A stretch of 64,000 nt of DNA from the NCBI GenBank assembly GCA_964605235.1, contig CAZSBB010000001.1, positions 1 to 64,000 on the forward strand. The letters run 5' to 3'. The notes under the pieces were generated by a model that made no database searches, was not told the DNA's origin, and worked only from the letters and a program-made list of their open reading frames with translations. The position numbers and the translations under genes were made by a program. The stretch comes from CAZSBB01 sp964605235. Its GTDB lineage: Bacteria > Planctomycetota > Phycisphaerae > Phycisphaerales > Phycisphaeraceae. This document shows, in pieces, positions 50,068 through 59,382 of this stretch. Position 1 is the first letter of the stretch; every line of letters begins with the position of its first letter.

Positions 50068-50168
50068 AATTATCTCCAACGGCAACGGTGTCTGTGGAAA
50101 GTCCCCGTTGCACTGGTGCTTTGGGGTCGCGCACGCTGGCGGCCCCTATTTTTTGTATTATCTCACGT

Positions 50169-51308
50169 TCATCTCACCAGCCGCAGTCCCTGTAAAGGCT
50201 GCTTGTCAATCATATCTACCGGCTCATCAACGAAGCCCACAGGCTCACTGAGTCGCCGTTTGAGTTCCTGAACGCTGATACCAGAATGTTTCGACACGTC
50301 TTCTAGCGTCAACTTCTTGAAACTCACGGCCTGCTCGAACAAAACCTCAAACCGCAGTGCCCGGTCAGGTGCCGTGCGCCCCGGCTCACGCTGACGCCAG
50401 CCGCGTTTGGCAAACTCGACCCAAATAGCCTTAGTTTCGCGCTTGGACAAATAGCCTAACTTCTCGGCACGGTAAATCATCGCAGCCAGAGAGACCCCAT
50501 AATGCTTCTTCATGTCCACGAGATGGACCATTGATTGGCGCTCAATGGCCTGCTTCAACACTGCGGATGGCATGAGCAAATGCGCACCGAATTCAAATGC
50601 TCGCTTATCGGCTTCGGAATCTTCCGTCTCAGTCTCTATGTCGCCCGCGATGACGTGGCCGAACTCGTGCGCAGCGTTCAGGCGCGAACGGTCACCTTCC
50701 AGACCGCGAGCCAGCACTGTGACGCGTTCCTTCCCGTACATCGCCGCAAGACCATCAATCGCGTCAGTCGTGGGTACCTCGATGATCCGTATTCCGAAGG
50801 CTTCGAGCGTCTTCGGCATTGAGTACACTGGGTCGTCTTCAGACAAGCCCAGCATCTTGCGAACCGATTTAGCTTTCTGTTCGGGCGTTCGACCTTCGAT
50901 GTCCTCTAACTTGAACTTCCGCACCTTGGAAAGTGGTTCACCGAGACTCTGCTCGACAAACAAATAGGCATCGAGCCAAGTCTGTGCGGCAAACTCAAAC
51001 TGCACACAGGCTGTCTGTGTGACCAATGATTTCCTCTGGCGGTAACGTACGTTTTGGAGCGCCATCCCGCTCTGTAAAAACCACTGTAGCGGACGATCCA
51101 ATTCTGTAGCGATGGCCGAGACGACATCCATTCCTGGCTGCGTGTCCCCACGCTCGTAGTTGGCGAGGGTGGCGTGGCTAAGCCTGACGCGCTCCGCCAA
51201 ACGATCGGCCAATACCCTAGTAGAAAGGCCTGCCGCGATCCGAGCCGAGCGCAATCGCTCGCCCAATGTCGATCCTCGACCGCCGGTAGATGTGATTGAA
51301 ATAGCCAT
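50169..51308 (-). CDS. XRE-family regulator fused to an ImmA/IrrE (M78) metallopeptidase
   Basis: 379 residues. Residues about 14-75 are a Cro/C1-type HTH ('LGERLRSARIAAGLSTRVLA', 'LSHATLANYERGDTQPGMDV'). Residues about 165-290 hold the M78/DUF955 peptidase: zinc motif 'LNAAHEFGHVIAGD' (H-E-x-x-H) and the downstream acidic 'RAFEFGAHLLMPSAVL', the third-ligand region. The C-terminal 90 residues carry another helical HTH-like stretch ('VSKHSGISVQELKRRLSEPV'). In mobile elements, ImmA-type peptidases cleave a repressor, and HTH-M78 fusions accompany toxin-antitoxin and stress modules. The start follows a near-consensus promoter without a leader. Base composition is A/T-richer than the neighbours. 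Confidence 0.9.
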   Translation of the reverse strand: MAISITSTGGRGSTLGERLRSARIAAGLSTRVLADRLAERVRLSHATLANYERGDTQPGMDVVSAIATELDRPLQWFLQSGMALQNVRYRQRKSLVTQTACVQFEFAAQTWLDAYLFVEQSLGEPLSKVRKFKLEDIEGRTPEQKAKSVRKMLGLSEDDPVYSMPKTLEAFGIRIIEVPTTDAIDGLAAMYGKERVTVLARGLEGDRSRLNAAHEFGHVIAGDIETETEDSEADKRAFEFGAHLLMPSAVLKQAIERQSMVHLVDMKKHYGVSLAAMIYRAEKLGYLSKRETKAIWVEFAKRGWRQREPGRTAPDRALRFEVLFEQAVSFKKLTLEDVSKHSGISVQELKRRLSEPVGFVDEPVDMIDKQPLQGLRLVR

Positions 51309-51317
51309 TATTTACCT

Positions 51318-51357
51318 ATTTTACAATACCGCCACATAATCATCAAGTGTTTTACAA
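51318..51357 (-). promoter_or_regulatory. Strong promoter with paired repeats upstream of the HTH-M78 gene
   Basis: On the minus strand: -35 TTGATG (51346-51341), 17-bp spacer, -10 TAAAAT (51323-51318), nine bases before the ATG, so transcripts are nearly or fully leaderless. TTGTAAAA occurs twice, at 51319-51326 and 51350-51357, 31 bp apart (three helical turns), one over the -10 and the other just upstream of the -35. This fits an autoregulated promoter with two dimer sites. Confidence 0.65.
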
Positions 51358-51498
51358 AAGTCGCCCTTATCTGGGTGACAAGGCTGGAGCCTTGGGAAGG
51401 CCCGATGGCGTGTTGGGGCAACATGATCTTGAAGGGACTGGCCTTCCCCTTCATGGCTCGCAAGGGCAAATCTACTGCTACTGCCAGCACCTTCCCCC

Positions 51499-53109
51499 TC
51501 ACCGCGGCTGCCGCACCGCCACCCCGCGTCGGTCCAGCAAACTGCCGTCCGTGCGGTGCAGTTCGATGAGCGCCAGGCGATAGGTCACCACGGCCTCGGC
51601 CTGGGCGATTTCCGCGGCCAGCAGGTCGCGCTGGGCTTGGGCGACCTGCAAAGCAGTGCTGGCGCCGGCTAAATAGCGCTGGCGCTCGGCTTCGGCGGTT
51701 TGGGCCTGGTACTCGTGCGTTGCGCGGCTGGCGTCGATCTGCTGGCGGGCGCGTTCGACTTCGTTGCCGGCTAAGCGCACTTCCAGTTCAATCTGCTGCT
51801 GCAGGTTCGACACCGCAGCGGCGCTCTGGCGGCGCTGGGTGTGGGCCTGGAGGTGCTCGGCTTGGGCGGTGCGGTTGCCCAGCGTCTGGCTGAAGGTCAG
51901 GCCCACGGTGACGTCGTAGTTGTCGTCGGCGAGCGTGCGGTAGGGTTGGTTGACGGTGTTGCCGAAGCCGGACCGGCCGAGGGTGACGAAGAAGTCGAGT
52001 TTGGGCAGCAGGCCGTTGCGGGTGACGATGGTTTCCAGGCGGTCCTCTTCCAGTTGCAGGCGAGCTTCGTTGAGGTCCGGGCGCAGGCGCTGGGCGAGCA
52101 GCACGCGCTGGTCCAGGTCGGTAATCGGCTGGGCCTCGAGCGCCAGACTGCTGGTGGTCTGCAGGGCGCGGGTCAGTCGGCCTGAATCGCTGGGGCTCAG
52201 CAGACGCAGGAGCTCAAGATGGCGGGTCTGCACCAGGGCGCGGGCGTCGATGAGCGCCTGCTCCCGGCGGGCGACTTCCGCGCGGGCGACGGCGGCATCG
52301 GCATCGGGCAGGGCGCCGACGCTGATGCGTTGTTCGATTTCTTCCAGTTGCTGGCGGGCAAAGTCGAGCGAGCGTTGGAAGATGGCGATTTCTTCCTGGG
52401 CGACGACGTAGCGCCAGTAGGCGGATTCGGTCTGGGCGAGGAGGGCTTCGATGTAGCCGCGCAGTTCGTATTGGGACGCCCGGGCGCCGAGGCGCGCCTG
52501 TTCGACGCGGGCGAGGTTGACCGCCGGCCCCAGGCCGCGCAGGAGCGATTGGGTGACGGTTAAACCGAAGCGGGCTTCCTGTTGTTCGGGGGTGCGGTTG
52601 GAGGTGTCGCGGGTGTGGTCGAGCCGGGCTTCGACGCTGGTGCCGGTGGGCAGGTCCTGGCGGACGCCGACGCCGACCTCGGCGGATTTGCTGTCGCTCT
52701 GGAAGCGGGTGCCGGTGGCGCGGGCGGTTTCGACGCGGGCTTCCTCGTTGTAGGAAGCGGAGCCGAACAGTTCGGGATCGAATCGGCCGCGCTCGATCTG
52801 CTCGAACGTGCCGGCAATGGCGGGATTGAGTTGCTCGACCGCCAGGTCCCGATTGCGGCGGAGCGCCAACAGGGACGCCTGCTCCAGCGAGAGCGCCAGG
52901 GGGCCATCGCCCTGCAGATCGGGCAAGCTGTCGGCCGCGGCGGGAATGTCAGGATGTTCGTCAGGAATGGCGGGCGCGGGGCGGGCGTCTTCGCGTTCAA
53001 GCTGTTGGGACCAGTTGACCTGCAAGGTGTCCCAGCGATCGGGGGTGCAGCCCGTCAGGGTGATGAGCAGGCCCAACCACAGCAGCAAGCACAGACGATG
53101 AGCCATCAC
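51499..53109 (-). CDS. TolC-like outer-membrane efflux lipoprotein (RND outer component)
   Basis: 536 residues. The signal ends in a lipobox 'LLITLTGC' (Cys at about residue 21), so the protein is lipid-anchored. Two OEP repeats of coiled-coil helices: 'LALRRNRDLAVEQLNPAIAG' and 'YRLALIELHRTDGSLLDR' at the end, with 'ETIVTRNGLLPKLDFFVTLG' between, as in TolC/OprM. It provides the outer-membrane exit duct. The start is either the GTG at 53109 or the ATG at 53106; GAGG suits both. It is the last gene of the adaptor, pump, duct operon, 7 bases after the pump stop. Confidence 0.92.
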   Translation of the reverse strand: MMAHRLCLLLWLGLLITLTGCTPDRWDTLQVNWSQQLEREDARPAPAIPDEHPDIPAAADSLPDLQGDGPLALSLEQASLLALRRNRDLAVEQLNPAIAGTFEQIERGRFDPELFGSASYNEEARVETARATGTRFQSDSKSAEVGVGVRQDLPTGTSVEARLDHTRDTSNRTPEQQEARFGLTVTQSLLRGLGPAVNLARVEQARLGARASQYELRGYIEALLAQTESAYWRYVVAQEEIAIFQRSLDFARQQLEEIEQRISVGALPDADAAVARAEVARREQALIDARALVQTRHLELLRLLSPSDSGRLTRALQTTSSLALEAQPITDLDQRVLLAQRLRPDLNEARLQLEEDRLETIVTRNGLLPKLDFFVTLGRSGFGNTVNQPYRTLADDNYDVTVGLTFSQTLGNRTAQAEHLQAHTQRRQSAAAVSNLQQQIELEVRLAGNEVERARQQIDASRATHEYQAQTAEAERQRYLAGASTALQVAQAQRDLLAAEIAQAEAVVTYRLALIELHRTDGSLLDRRGVAVRQPR

Positions 53110-53116
53110 GGAAACC

Positions 53117-56100
53117 TCAACCTGGGCCGGCGTCGTCGGCTTCCGCCGCAGCGGGGGCGGAGGCGGGACGCTGGGGGTGGAACAGCGAGAACACCGCGGG
53201 AATGAGCACCAGCGTAATGAGCGTGGAGCCGGTCAGTCCACCGACCACCGCGCGCGCCAGCGGGGCCTGGGCGTCCGCGCCTTCGCCGATGCCCAGCGCC
53301 AGGGGCAGCAGCCCGAGGATGGTGGTCAGCGTGGTCATGAGGATCGGGCGCAGACGCCGACGCCCCGCTTCCGCCACGGCGTCGCGCACGGACCATTTCT
53401 CCTGGCGCATGAGCTGCCCGGCCTGGTCCACCAGCAGGATGGCGTTGTTGACCACAATGCCGCCGAGCATGATCGTGCCGATGAAGGATTGCAGGTTGAA
53501 GGTGGTTTCAGTGAGGAACAGCGTGATGACGACGCCCACCGCCGCCAGCGGGACGGAGAACATCACCACCAGCGGGTCGCGCAGCGATTCGTACTGGCAC
53601 GCCATCACCATGTACACCAGCACCAGCGAGAGGGCGAGGCTCACCAGCAGTTCGGCGAAGGCTTCCTGCTGTTCCTCGAAGTTGCCCGCCACCAGCAGGT
53701 CGTAGCCGACGGGGCGCGGGATGTCGTGCAGCTTGTCCTGCAGTTCGGCGGCGAGGGTGCCCAAGTCGCGGCCTTCGATGTTGGCGGTGACGGCAATCAG
53801 GCGCTGCTGGTCTTTGCGATCGATGACCGTCGGGCCGGTGCCGTTGTTCACGCTCACGAGATTGCGCAGCGCGACATCCTGGCCGCTGGGCACGCGCAGG
53901 GTGAGGTCGAGAATCTCATCGATTTGCAGCGACTGGGCGTCCGCCAGTTGCACAAGAATGCGGTAGCTGTCGCCCTGCGTGCGGTACTCCCCGGCGCGGG
54001 AGCCGGCGACGGCGGTTTCCAGAGCCTCGGCGACCTGGCGCACGGTCAGGCCCACGGCGGCGGTCTTGTCGCGGTCGATGCGCAGCAGCGCCTGCGGGGC
54101 GCCGGCCTCGCGGCTGACTTTCACATCCGTCACGCCCGGCACGTCCTGCATCACCTGGGCGGCGCGCTGGGCGAGCAGTTCGAGCACCGGCAGGTCGAAG
54201 CCGCGCACTTCCACGCTCAGGCCCGCGTCGCCGCCGAGGATGCGGTCGAGCAGGAACTGGCCCTGCGGGGCGCGGGTGCGAATGGTCATGCCCGGCACCT
54301 GCCCCGCCAGCTTTTTGCGCAGGTCGTCGGCGACCTGCGTGTTGGAACGCTCACGCTCAGAGACCGGGACCAGCGCGATGCGCAGCTCCGTGGCGGCGCC
54401 GGCGTCGGCGCGGAAGAAGGAGGGCCCGATGCTGGCGACCATGGACACCGCCTCAGGCACGTTGGCGGCAACGATGTCTTCAATCCGCCGGCTGCGCTCG
54501 TCGACCAGTTCCAGCCGGGTGGCGACTTCCATTTCGCCGTTGACGCGAACCTCGCCCTCATCGCTGGGCGGCATGAATTCCGTGCCGATGTGTCCGCCCA
54601 GGAGCCCGCACAGCGCCAGCAGCAGCAGCGACACGCCGATGGTCAGCAGCCGATGCCGGAGCACCCCATGCAGCAGATCGCGGTAGGCGTTGTCCATGCC
54701 GTCGAAGAAGCGCTGCGCCAGCGACGGGCGCTGCTGGGCTTTGGCGGTGGAGGTCGCCAGCGCGCTGGCGTCGGCTTCCCCGAGCAGCTTGCTGGCGAGC
54801 ATGGGGACCAGGCTCAGCGCCACCGCCAGCGAGCAGAGCAGGGAGAAGACGATGACATACGCCAGTTCGGCGAAGAGCACGCCGGCGACGCCGCGGACGA
54901 AGACCAGCGGCAGGAAGATGACCAGGGTGGTCAGGGTGCTGGCGACGATGGCGGGGCCGACTTCCGCCGTGCCGCGCACCGCGGCGATTTCGCTGGCTTC
55001 CCCGAGTTCCTGGCGGCGGCGGAAAATGTTTTCCAGCACCACGATGGAGTTGTCGACCATCATGCCCACGCCCAGCGCCAGCCCGCCGAGGGTCATGAGG
55101 TTGAGGGTGAACCCCGCCAGGTAAATCATGGCGAAGGTGGCGATGATGGAGATGGGAATCGCCAGGGCGATGACGATGGTGCTGCGCAGGCTGCGGAGGA
55201 AAAAGAGCAGCACGATGATCGCCAGCATCCCGCCATAGAGCACGGAATTGGCGAGATTGTCGATGGAGCGTTCGATGAAGTTGCCCTGATTGAGCACGCT
55301 GGTGACGGTGATCTGGGGGAAGTCGCGGTTGACGTTTTCCATTTCCGCCAGCGCGCGATTGGCGACCTCGACGGTATTGGCGTCGGCCTGTTTGCGGATG
55401 CCCAGGCGCAGGCCGCGTTCGCCGTTGATGCGGACGATGCGGCGGACGCGCTGGTAGGTGTCTTCCACCGTGGCGATCTGCTCGAGCGTGACCGGCGCGC
55501 CTTGCCGATTGGCGACCACCGTGCGGCGGATTTCCTCCAGGTCGCGGAACTCGGCGGGAGCGCGCAGGGCGACTTCAAACCGGCCTTCGTCGATTTCGCC
55601 GGCGGGCAGGTCCAGGTTGGCGTCGCGCAGGGCGGAGATGATCTGGTTGAGCGGCAGGTTCAGGGCTTTGAGCCGGGCGGGGTCGAGGCTGATGCGCACC
55701 TCGCGGTCGTAGCTGCCGAACAGGTCCACGCTCGCCACGCCGTTCAAGCGTTCAAAGCGGTACTGCACCTGCTTGTCGACCAGTTCGGTCAGTTCCACCG
55801 GATCGAGCTTGCTGGTGACGCCCAGCACCACCACGGGAAAGCTGGCGACGTCGAACTTGCGGATCTGCGGGCGGGTGACTTCCTCGGGCATTTCGTCGGC
55901 TTCACGGTCGAGCCGATCGCGTACGTCGTTGGTGGCGGCATCGATGTCCGTGCCCCAGGTGAACGCCACGCGCACGTCGCTGATGCCCTCGGCGCTGACG
56001 GAGGTGATTTCCTTGACCCCCGGCACCACCGCCACCGCTTCCTCGACGACCTGAGTGATCAGCCGTTCCATCACCTCCGGGCTGGCGTTTTCATACTCGG

Positions 56101-56245
56101 TGCGGATGGACAGCGAAGGCAGCTCGACATCGGGCAGAAAGTCGATCGGCAAACGCGACACCGACACGGCGCCGATGACCAGCACCATCAGCGTGACCAT
56201 GCTGGTGAAGATCGGCCGATGCACACTGAAGCGCGGCAGATTCAT
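53117..56245 (-). CDS. RND efflux pump inner-membrane component (AcrB/HAE1-like)
   Basis: 1042 residues, the family's standard length. Twelve membrane helices and two large periplasmic loops. N-terminal 'SVHRPIFTSMVTLMVLVIGA' and 'DFLPDVELPSLSI' open the protein; helix 4 carries 'LGVGMMVDNSIVVLENIFRR', where the second proton-relay Asp of AcrB is Asn, as in many RND proteins of this subgroup. 'YVIVFSLLCSLAVALSLVPM' and 'FIGTIMLGGIVVNNAILLVD' mark later helices. It exports drugs, dyes or lipids by proton antiport. It starts in the ATGA overlap with the adaptor gene. The substrate is not predictable. Confidence 0.95.
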   Translation of the reverse strand: MNLPRFSVHRPIFTSMVTLMVLVIGAVSVSRLPIDFLPDVELPSLSIRTEYENASPEVMERLITQVVEEAVAVVPGVKEITSVSAEGISDVRVAFTWGTDIDAATNDVRDRLDREADEMPEEVTRPQIRKFDVASFPVVVLGVTSKLDPVELTELVDKQVQYRFERLNGVASVDLFGSYDREVRISLDPARLKALNLPLNQIISALRDANLDLPAGEIDEGRFEVALRAPAEFRDLEEIRRTVVANRQGAPVTLEQIATVEDTYQRVRRIVRINGERGLRLGIRKQADANTVEVANRALAEMENVNRDFPQITVTSVLNQGNFIERSIDNLANSVLYGGMLAIIVLLFFLRSLRSTIVIALAIPISIIATFAMIYLAGFTLNLMTLGGLALGVGMMVDNSIVVLENIFRRRQELGEASEIAAVRGTAEVGPAIVASTLTTLVIFLPLVFVRGVAGVLFAELAYVIVFSLLCSLAVALSLVPMLASKLLGEADASALATSTAKAQQRPSLAQRFFDGMDNAYRDLLHGVLRHRLLTIGVSLLLLALCGLLGGHIGTEFMPPSDEGEVRVNGEMEVATRLELVDERSRRIEDIVAANVPEAVSMVASIGPSFFRADAGAATELRIALVPVSERERSNTQVADDLRKKLAGQVPGMTIRTRAPQGQFLLDRILGGDAGLSVEVRGFDLPVLELLAQRAAQVMQDVPGVTDVKVSREAGAPQALLRIDRDKTAAVGLTVRQVAEALETAVAGSRAGEYRTQGDSYRILVQLADAQSLQIDEILDLTLRVPSGQDVALRNLVSVNNGTGPTVIDRKDQQRLIAVTANIEGRDLGTLAAELQDKLHDIPRPVGYDLLVAGNFEEQQEAFAELLVSLALSLVLVYMVMACQYESLRDPLVVMFSVPLAAVGVVITLFLTETTFNLQSFIGTIMLGGIVVNNAILLVDQAGQLMRQEKWSVRDAVAEAGRRRLRPILMTTLTTILGLLPLALGIGEGADAQAPLARAVVGGLTGSTLITLVLIPAVFSLFHPQRPASAPAAAEADDAGPG

Positions 56246-57600
56246 CGCTGCCCACCCCCCCCGGCAGTTCCCCCGGAAGTGCCCCCGGAATTGCCCCCGG
56301 AAGTGGTCCCGGGGGAGGTCGAGGACGAAGGGTTGTTCCCGGTGGGTTTCGCTTTGTCTTTACCCCCGGATTTACCCCCGGATTTACCTGCAGGTTTCCC
56401 ATTCGTCATGCCGGCGTTGCTCAGCGGGTCAACCAGTTTGACTTCGGTGCCATCCTGCAGCAGTTGCTGGCCGAGGACGACCACTTGGCCGGTGAGGTTG
56501 GCGTTCACGAGTTGGACTTTGCCTTCGTCGGTCAGGCCGGTCTGCACGGGCGTCATGCGGACAGTGGGTTTTTCGCCGTCCGGGTTGACGACGAAGACCA
56601 CGTCCTTGCCGTCGCGCTGGACTAATGCTTCCTGGGGCACGATGACGGCATCGTCGGCGGCGGCGAGGATGACCTGGGCACGGACGAACATGCCGGGCTT
56701 GAGCCGACCCTGAGCGTTGGGGATTTCCAGTTCGACGCGCGCCTGGCGGGAGCTTTCGGTGAAGACGGGGGCGACGCGGGCGACGGTGCCGGCAAAGGTT
56801 TCGCGGGGGAAGGCGTCGGTGGAGATGCTGGCGCGCTGGCCCACTTCCAGCCGGCCGTAGTCGCGTTCGGTGACAAAGACCACCGCCCGCATGGGGTCCA
56901 GGCCGACGATCACCAGCAGCGGGGTGTTGGCGCTGACGGTGTCGCCTTCTTCCACGAGGCGCTCGGCGACCAGGCGCTGGGGATCGCCTTCGCTCCACGC
57001 GGCGGTGATGGTGGTGTAACCCAGGCGAATGCGGGCGGCTTCGAGCGCTGCGGTGGCGCGGGCGACCTGCGCCTGGGCGACGGCGACGGCGGCTTTGCTG
57101 TTGAGTTGCTGCGCCTGGGCGGTGTCGAACTGAGCGGCGGAGGCGACGCCCCGCTCGTGCAGGGTTTTGGACCGTTCGAACTCGCGGTCGGCGATCTCCT
57201 GCGCCGCCTGCGCCTGCGCCAGGTTCGCCTGGGTCACCGCCAATTCGGCTTCGGCTTGCACGACGGCCTGGCGGAACTCGTCGTGATCCAGTTCCGCCAC
57301 CACCTGCCCGCGCTGCACGAGGTCCGCCAGATCAACACTGAGGCGTTCAATGCGCCCGGCGACCTTGGGGGCGATGGTGACGCGGGTATGGGCTTCAAGC
57401 GTGCCGCTGAGCTGGCGGCGCAGGACGATCGGCCCATGCACGATGGGCACGACTTCCACCGGGGCCGGCCCGGCGGCGCGCCGCCCTCCGCCGACCTGGG
57501 GCTTGGTTTCATGCCAGCGCTGCCAGAGCTGCCAGCTTAGCGCCCCAACCATCGCCACCACCACCAGCAGCGCAAGCAGCCGGCCAAAAATGCGAGCCAT
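56242..57600 (-). CDS. RND efflux periplasmic adaptor (membrane fusion protein)
   Basis: 452 residues. The N-terminal helix 'LLALLVVVAMVGALSWQLWQ' anchors or exports it. Lipoyl and hairpin regions: 'LSGTLEAHTRVTIAPKVAGR', 'VDLADLVQRGQVVAELDHDE' and a long alpha-hairpin of Ala/Gln-rich helices (about residues 105-170). Beta-barrel part: 'LRPGMFV'-like 'GRLKPGMFVRAQVILAAADD' and 'LQDGTEVKLVD'. The C-terminal 50 residues are an unusual Gly/Ser/Lys/Thr-rich tail ('GKSGGKSGGKDKAKP') coded by short DNA repeats. It bridges pump and duct, and is the first gene of the operon. Confidence 0.94.
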   Translation of the reverse strand: MARIFGRLLALLVVVAMVGALSWQLWQRWHETKPQVGGGRRAAGPAPVEVVPIVHGPIVLRRQLSGTLEAHTRVTIAPKVAGRIERLSVDLADLVQRGQVVAELDHDEFRQAVVQAEAELAVTQANLAQAQAAQEIADREFERSKTLHERGVASAAQFDTAQAQQLNSKAAVAVAQAQVARATAALEAARIRLGYTTITAAWSEGDPQRLVAERLVEEGDTVSANTPLLVIVGLDPMRAVVFVTERDYGRLEVGQRASISTDAFPRETFAGTVARVAPVFTESSRQARVELEIPNAQGRLKPGMFVRAQVILAAADDAVIVPQEALVQRDGKDVVFVVNPDGEKPTVRMTPVQTGLTDEGKVQLVNANLTGQVVVLGQQLLQDGTEVKLVDPLSNAGMTNGKPAGKSGGKSGGKDKAKPTGNNPSSSTSPGTTSGGNSGGTSGGTAGGGGQR

Positions 57601-57718
57601 ATAGCGATTTCCTGCCTGTCAACCGACGTCACCCCTCCCCTGCATTTCCTGCAAGGGCCATGTGGGTTGTACCCCTGACGCGGCGCGCGGTTGCTGGATT
57701 TGCGTTAATCCGACGGAT

Positions 57719-58117
57719 TTAGTGCGGATTTTCTTTCACCGCATTGCGGTTCCAGGCGGGCACTTCCACTTCAATGGGCCCTGCGCCGGTGACCTTGCTC
57801 TGGCAACTGAGGCGGCTGTTGATCTGCAGGCCCGGGGCTTCCTCCACGCGGTCAAGTTCATCATCCTCGGCTTCGCTGAGGCTGTCCTCGCCGCGGTTGA
57901 TGTAGACATGGCAGGTCGAGCAGGCGCAGACCCCGCCGCAGGCGTGTTCGATGTTGATGCCGTGGTCCAGCGCCAGTTCCAGCAGCGACTCGCCAGGGGC
58001 GGCTTTGAGCTCGATTTCACGTTGCTCCAGGCCCAGGGCGTGGGGGTCCTGGAGGATGAATTTGACGGAGACCGTCGGCTCGGCGGCGGGGCCGGCGTCG
58101 GAACGTTTCATGTGCAT
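57719..58117 (-). CDS. 2Fe-2S ferredoxin (adrenodoxin/Isc type)
   Basis: 132 residues from the ATG at 58117, which has GGAGG five bases upstream; ATGs at 58135 and 58111 are in frame. Cluster-binding Cys: 'HACGGVCACSTCHVYI' (Cys 60, 66 and 69; an extra Cys at 64) and a fourth in 'NSRLSCQSKV'. This spacing (C-x5-C-x2-C and a distal Cys) marks vertebrate-type/Isc ferredoxins. It transfers single electrons, commonly to P450s or to Fe-S assembly. The N-terminal 15 residues are extra compared with minimal forms. It is monocistronic between the efflux operon and the ABC locus. Confidence 0.92.
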   Translation of the reverse strand: MHMKRSDAGPAAEPTVSVKFILQDPHALGLEQREIELKAAPGESLLELALDHGINIEHACGGVCACSTCHVYINRGEDSLSEAEDDELDRVEEAPGLQINSRLSCQSKVTGAGPIEVEVPAWNRNAVKENPH

Positions 58118-58372
58118 GGGAACCTCCATGGGCAAAAGCGAACGACACGGCCGCGCCGCTCCTGCGCCATTGTAGGCATCGCCGGGAGGGCCGGCGCGAC
58201 CAGCCGGGCCTGCAACCTTGACGCTGGGATTAACGTAGACTAAATCATTCGTCTCACGACCAAGGGGGGATCGGGGTCCGTCCCTGCGATGACAGGACCA
58301 CTCCCGCTGACGACGCGCGTCGTCGGGGTTCGCTTTGCCGCCATTGTGCGACTGAACACAGGAACCGACGCC

Positions 58373-59317
58373 ATGATTGAGGTGCAGGACCTGGTGAAAT
58401 GGTACGGCCCGACTCGAGCGGTCGACCGCATCAGCTTCCAGATTCCCGAAGGACAGATCGTGGGCTTTCTGGGCCCCAACGGCGCGGGCAAGTCCACCAC
58501 CCTGCGCATCCTCTCAGGCTACCTCCCCCCCACCAGCGGCAGCGCCCGCCTGGCGGGATTGGATGTGCACGCCCAGGCGAATGACGCCCGCGCCAAGCTC
58601 GGTTATCTCCCGGAAAACAATCCGCTGTATCCCGAGATGCGCGTGGTGGAATACCTCGCCTACCGCGGCAAGCTCATGAGCCTGCCCCGCGCTGAGTGCC
58701 TCAAGCGCATTGATTACGTCGTCGAACGCTGCGGCCTGGCGGCGGTGCGGCGGCGCGTCATCGGCCGGCTGTCCAAAGGCAATCGCCAGCGCGTGGGGTT
58801 GGCGTCGGCGCTGCTGCACAATCCGCCGGTGCTGATCCTCGACGAACCGACTTCCGGGCTCGACCCCAACCAGATCGGACAGGTGCGCCAGCTCATCACC
58901 GAGTTGCGCGGCCAGCACACCATTCTGCTCAGCTCGCACATTCTGCCGGAGGTGGAGAAGGTCGCCGACCGGGTGATCATCATCGCCGGCGGACGCATCC
59001 GCGCCGACGGCACGCTGGCGGAATTGCGCAAGCGGATTGAAACCGGCGCCAAGGTGTGTGTGGAACTCAAGGCTGCGCCCGAAGCGGTGCAGCGGGCGTT
59101 TACCGCCGCCCCTGAGGTGCAGGCCGTGCACGCCGAGCGCCAGGGTGATTGGTGCCGCGTGCTGGTGACCCCCAAAGCCGACGCCGACCCGCGCTCCACG
59201 CTGGCGCAGACCGCCCTGAGCAACGGCTGGGCGGTCCGCGAGATGCGCACCGATGCCGCCACGCTGGAACAGTTCTTCATCCGCGTCACCGCCGAAGCCG
59301 CCGTCGAAGCGGCGTAA
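58373..59317 (+). CDS. ABC transporter ATP-binding protein (Gld-like locus)
   Basis: 314 residues from the ATG at 58373, AGGAA upstream. Walker A 'GFLGPNGAGKSTTLRIL' (about residue 33), signature 'RLSKGNRQRVGLASALLHNP' (the usual LSxGxxQR), Walker B 'VLILDEPTSGLDPNQIG' and the H-loop 'TILLSSHILPEVEKV' are all intact. The last 90 residues are the regulatory extension of ABC-2 ATPases. The order ATPase, permease, GldG, DUF4340 corresponds to the GldA/GldF/GldG type system known for gliding in Bacteroidetes and present in many planctomycetes, where its cargo is unknown. Confidence 0.94.
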   Translation: MIEVQDLVKWYGPTRAVDRISFQIPEGQIVGFLGPNGAGKSTTLRILSGYLPPTSGSARLAGLDVHAQANDARAKLGYLPENNPLYPEMRVVEYLAYRGKLMSLPRAECLKRIDYVVERCGLAAVRRRVIGRLSKGNRQRVGLASALLHNPPVLILDEPTSGLDPNQIGQVRQLITELRGQHTILLSSHILPEVEKVADRVIIIAGGRIRADGTLAELRKRIETGAKVCVELKAAPEAVQRAFTAAPEVQAVHAERQGDWCRVLVTPKADADPRSTLAQTALSNGWAVREMRTDAATLEQFFIRVTAEAAVEAA

Positions 59318-59382
59318 TCCTGATGCTCGCCAGCGCTGCCCGCGCTGACCTGACGATTGCTTGCTTGTTGTGAGGCTGAACC

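Noticed and set aside
49504..51308. Prophage or integrative element around the HTH-M78 pair
   Set aside because: No integrase, recombinase, transfer or capsid gene and no flanking direct repeat was found.
53177..56713. A 1178-codon open frame on the plus strand opposite the RND pump
   Set aside because: It is the antisense shadow of a high-GC gene: His/Gln/Ala/Gly-rich, no known domain, and it crosses the boundary of two well-supported genes.
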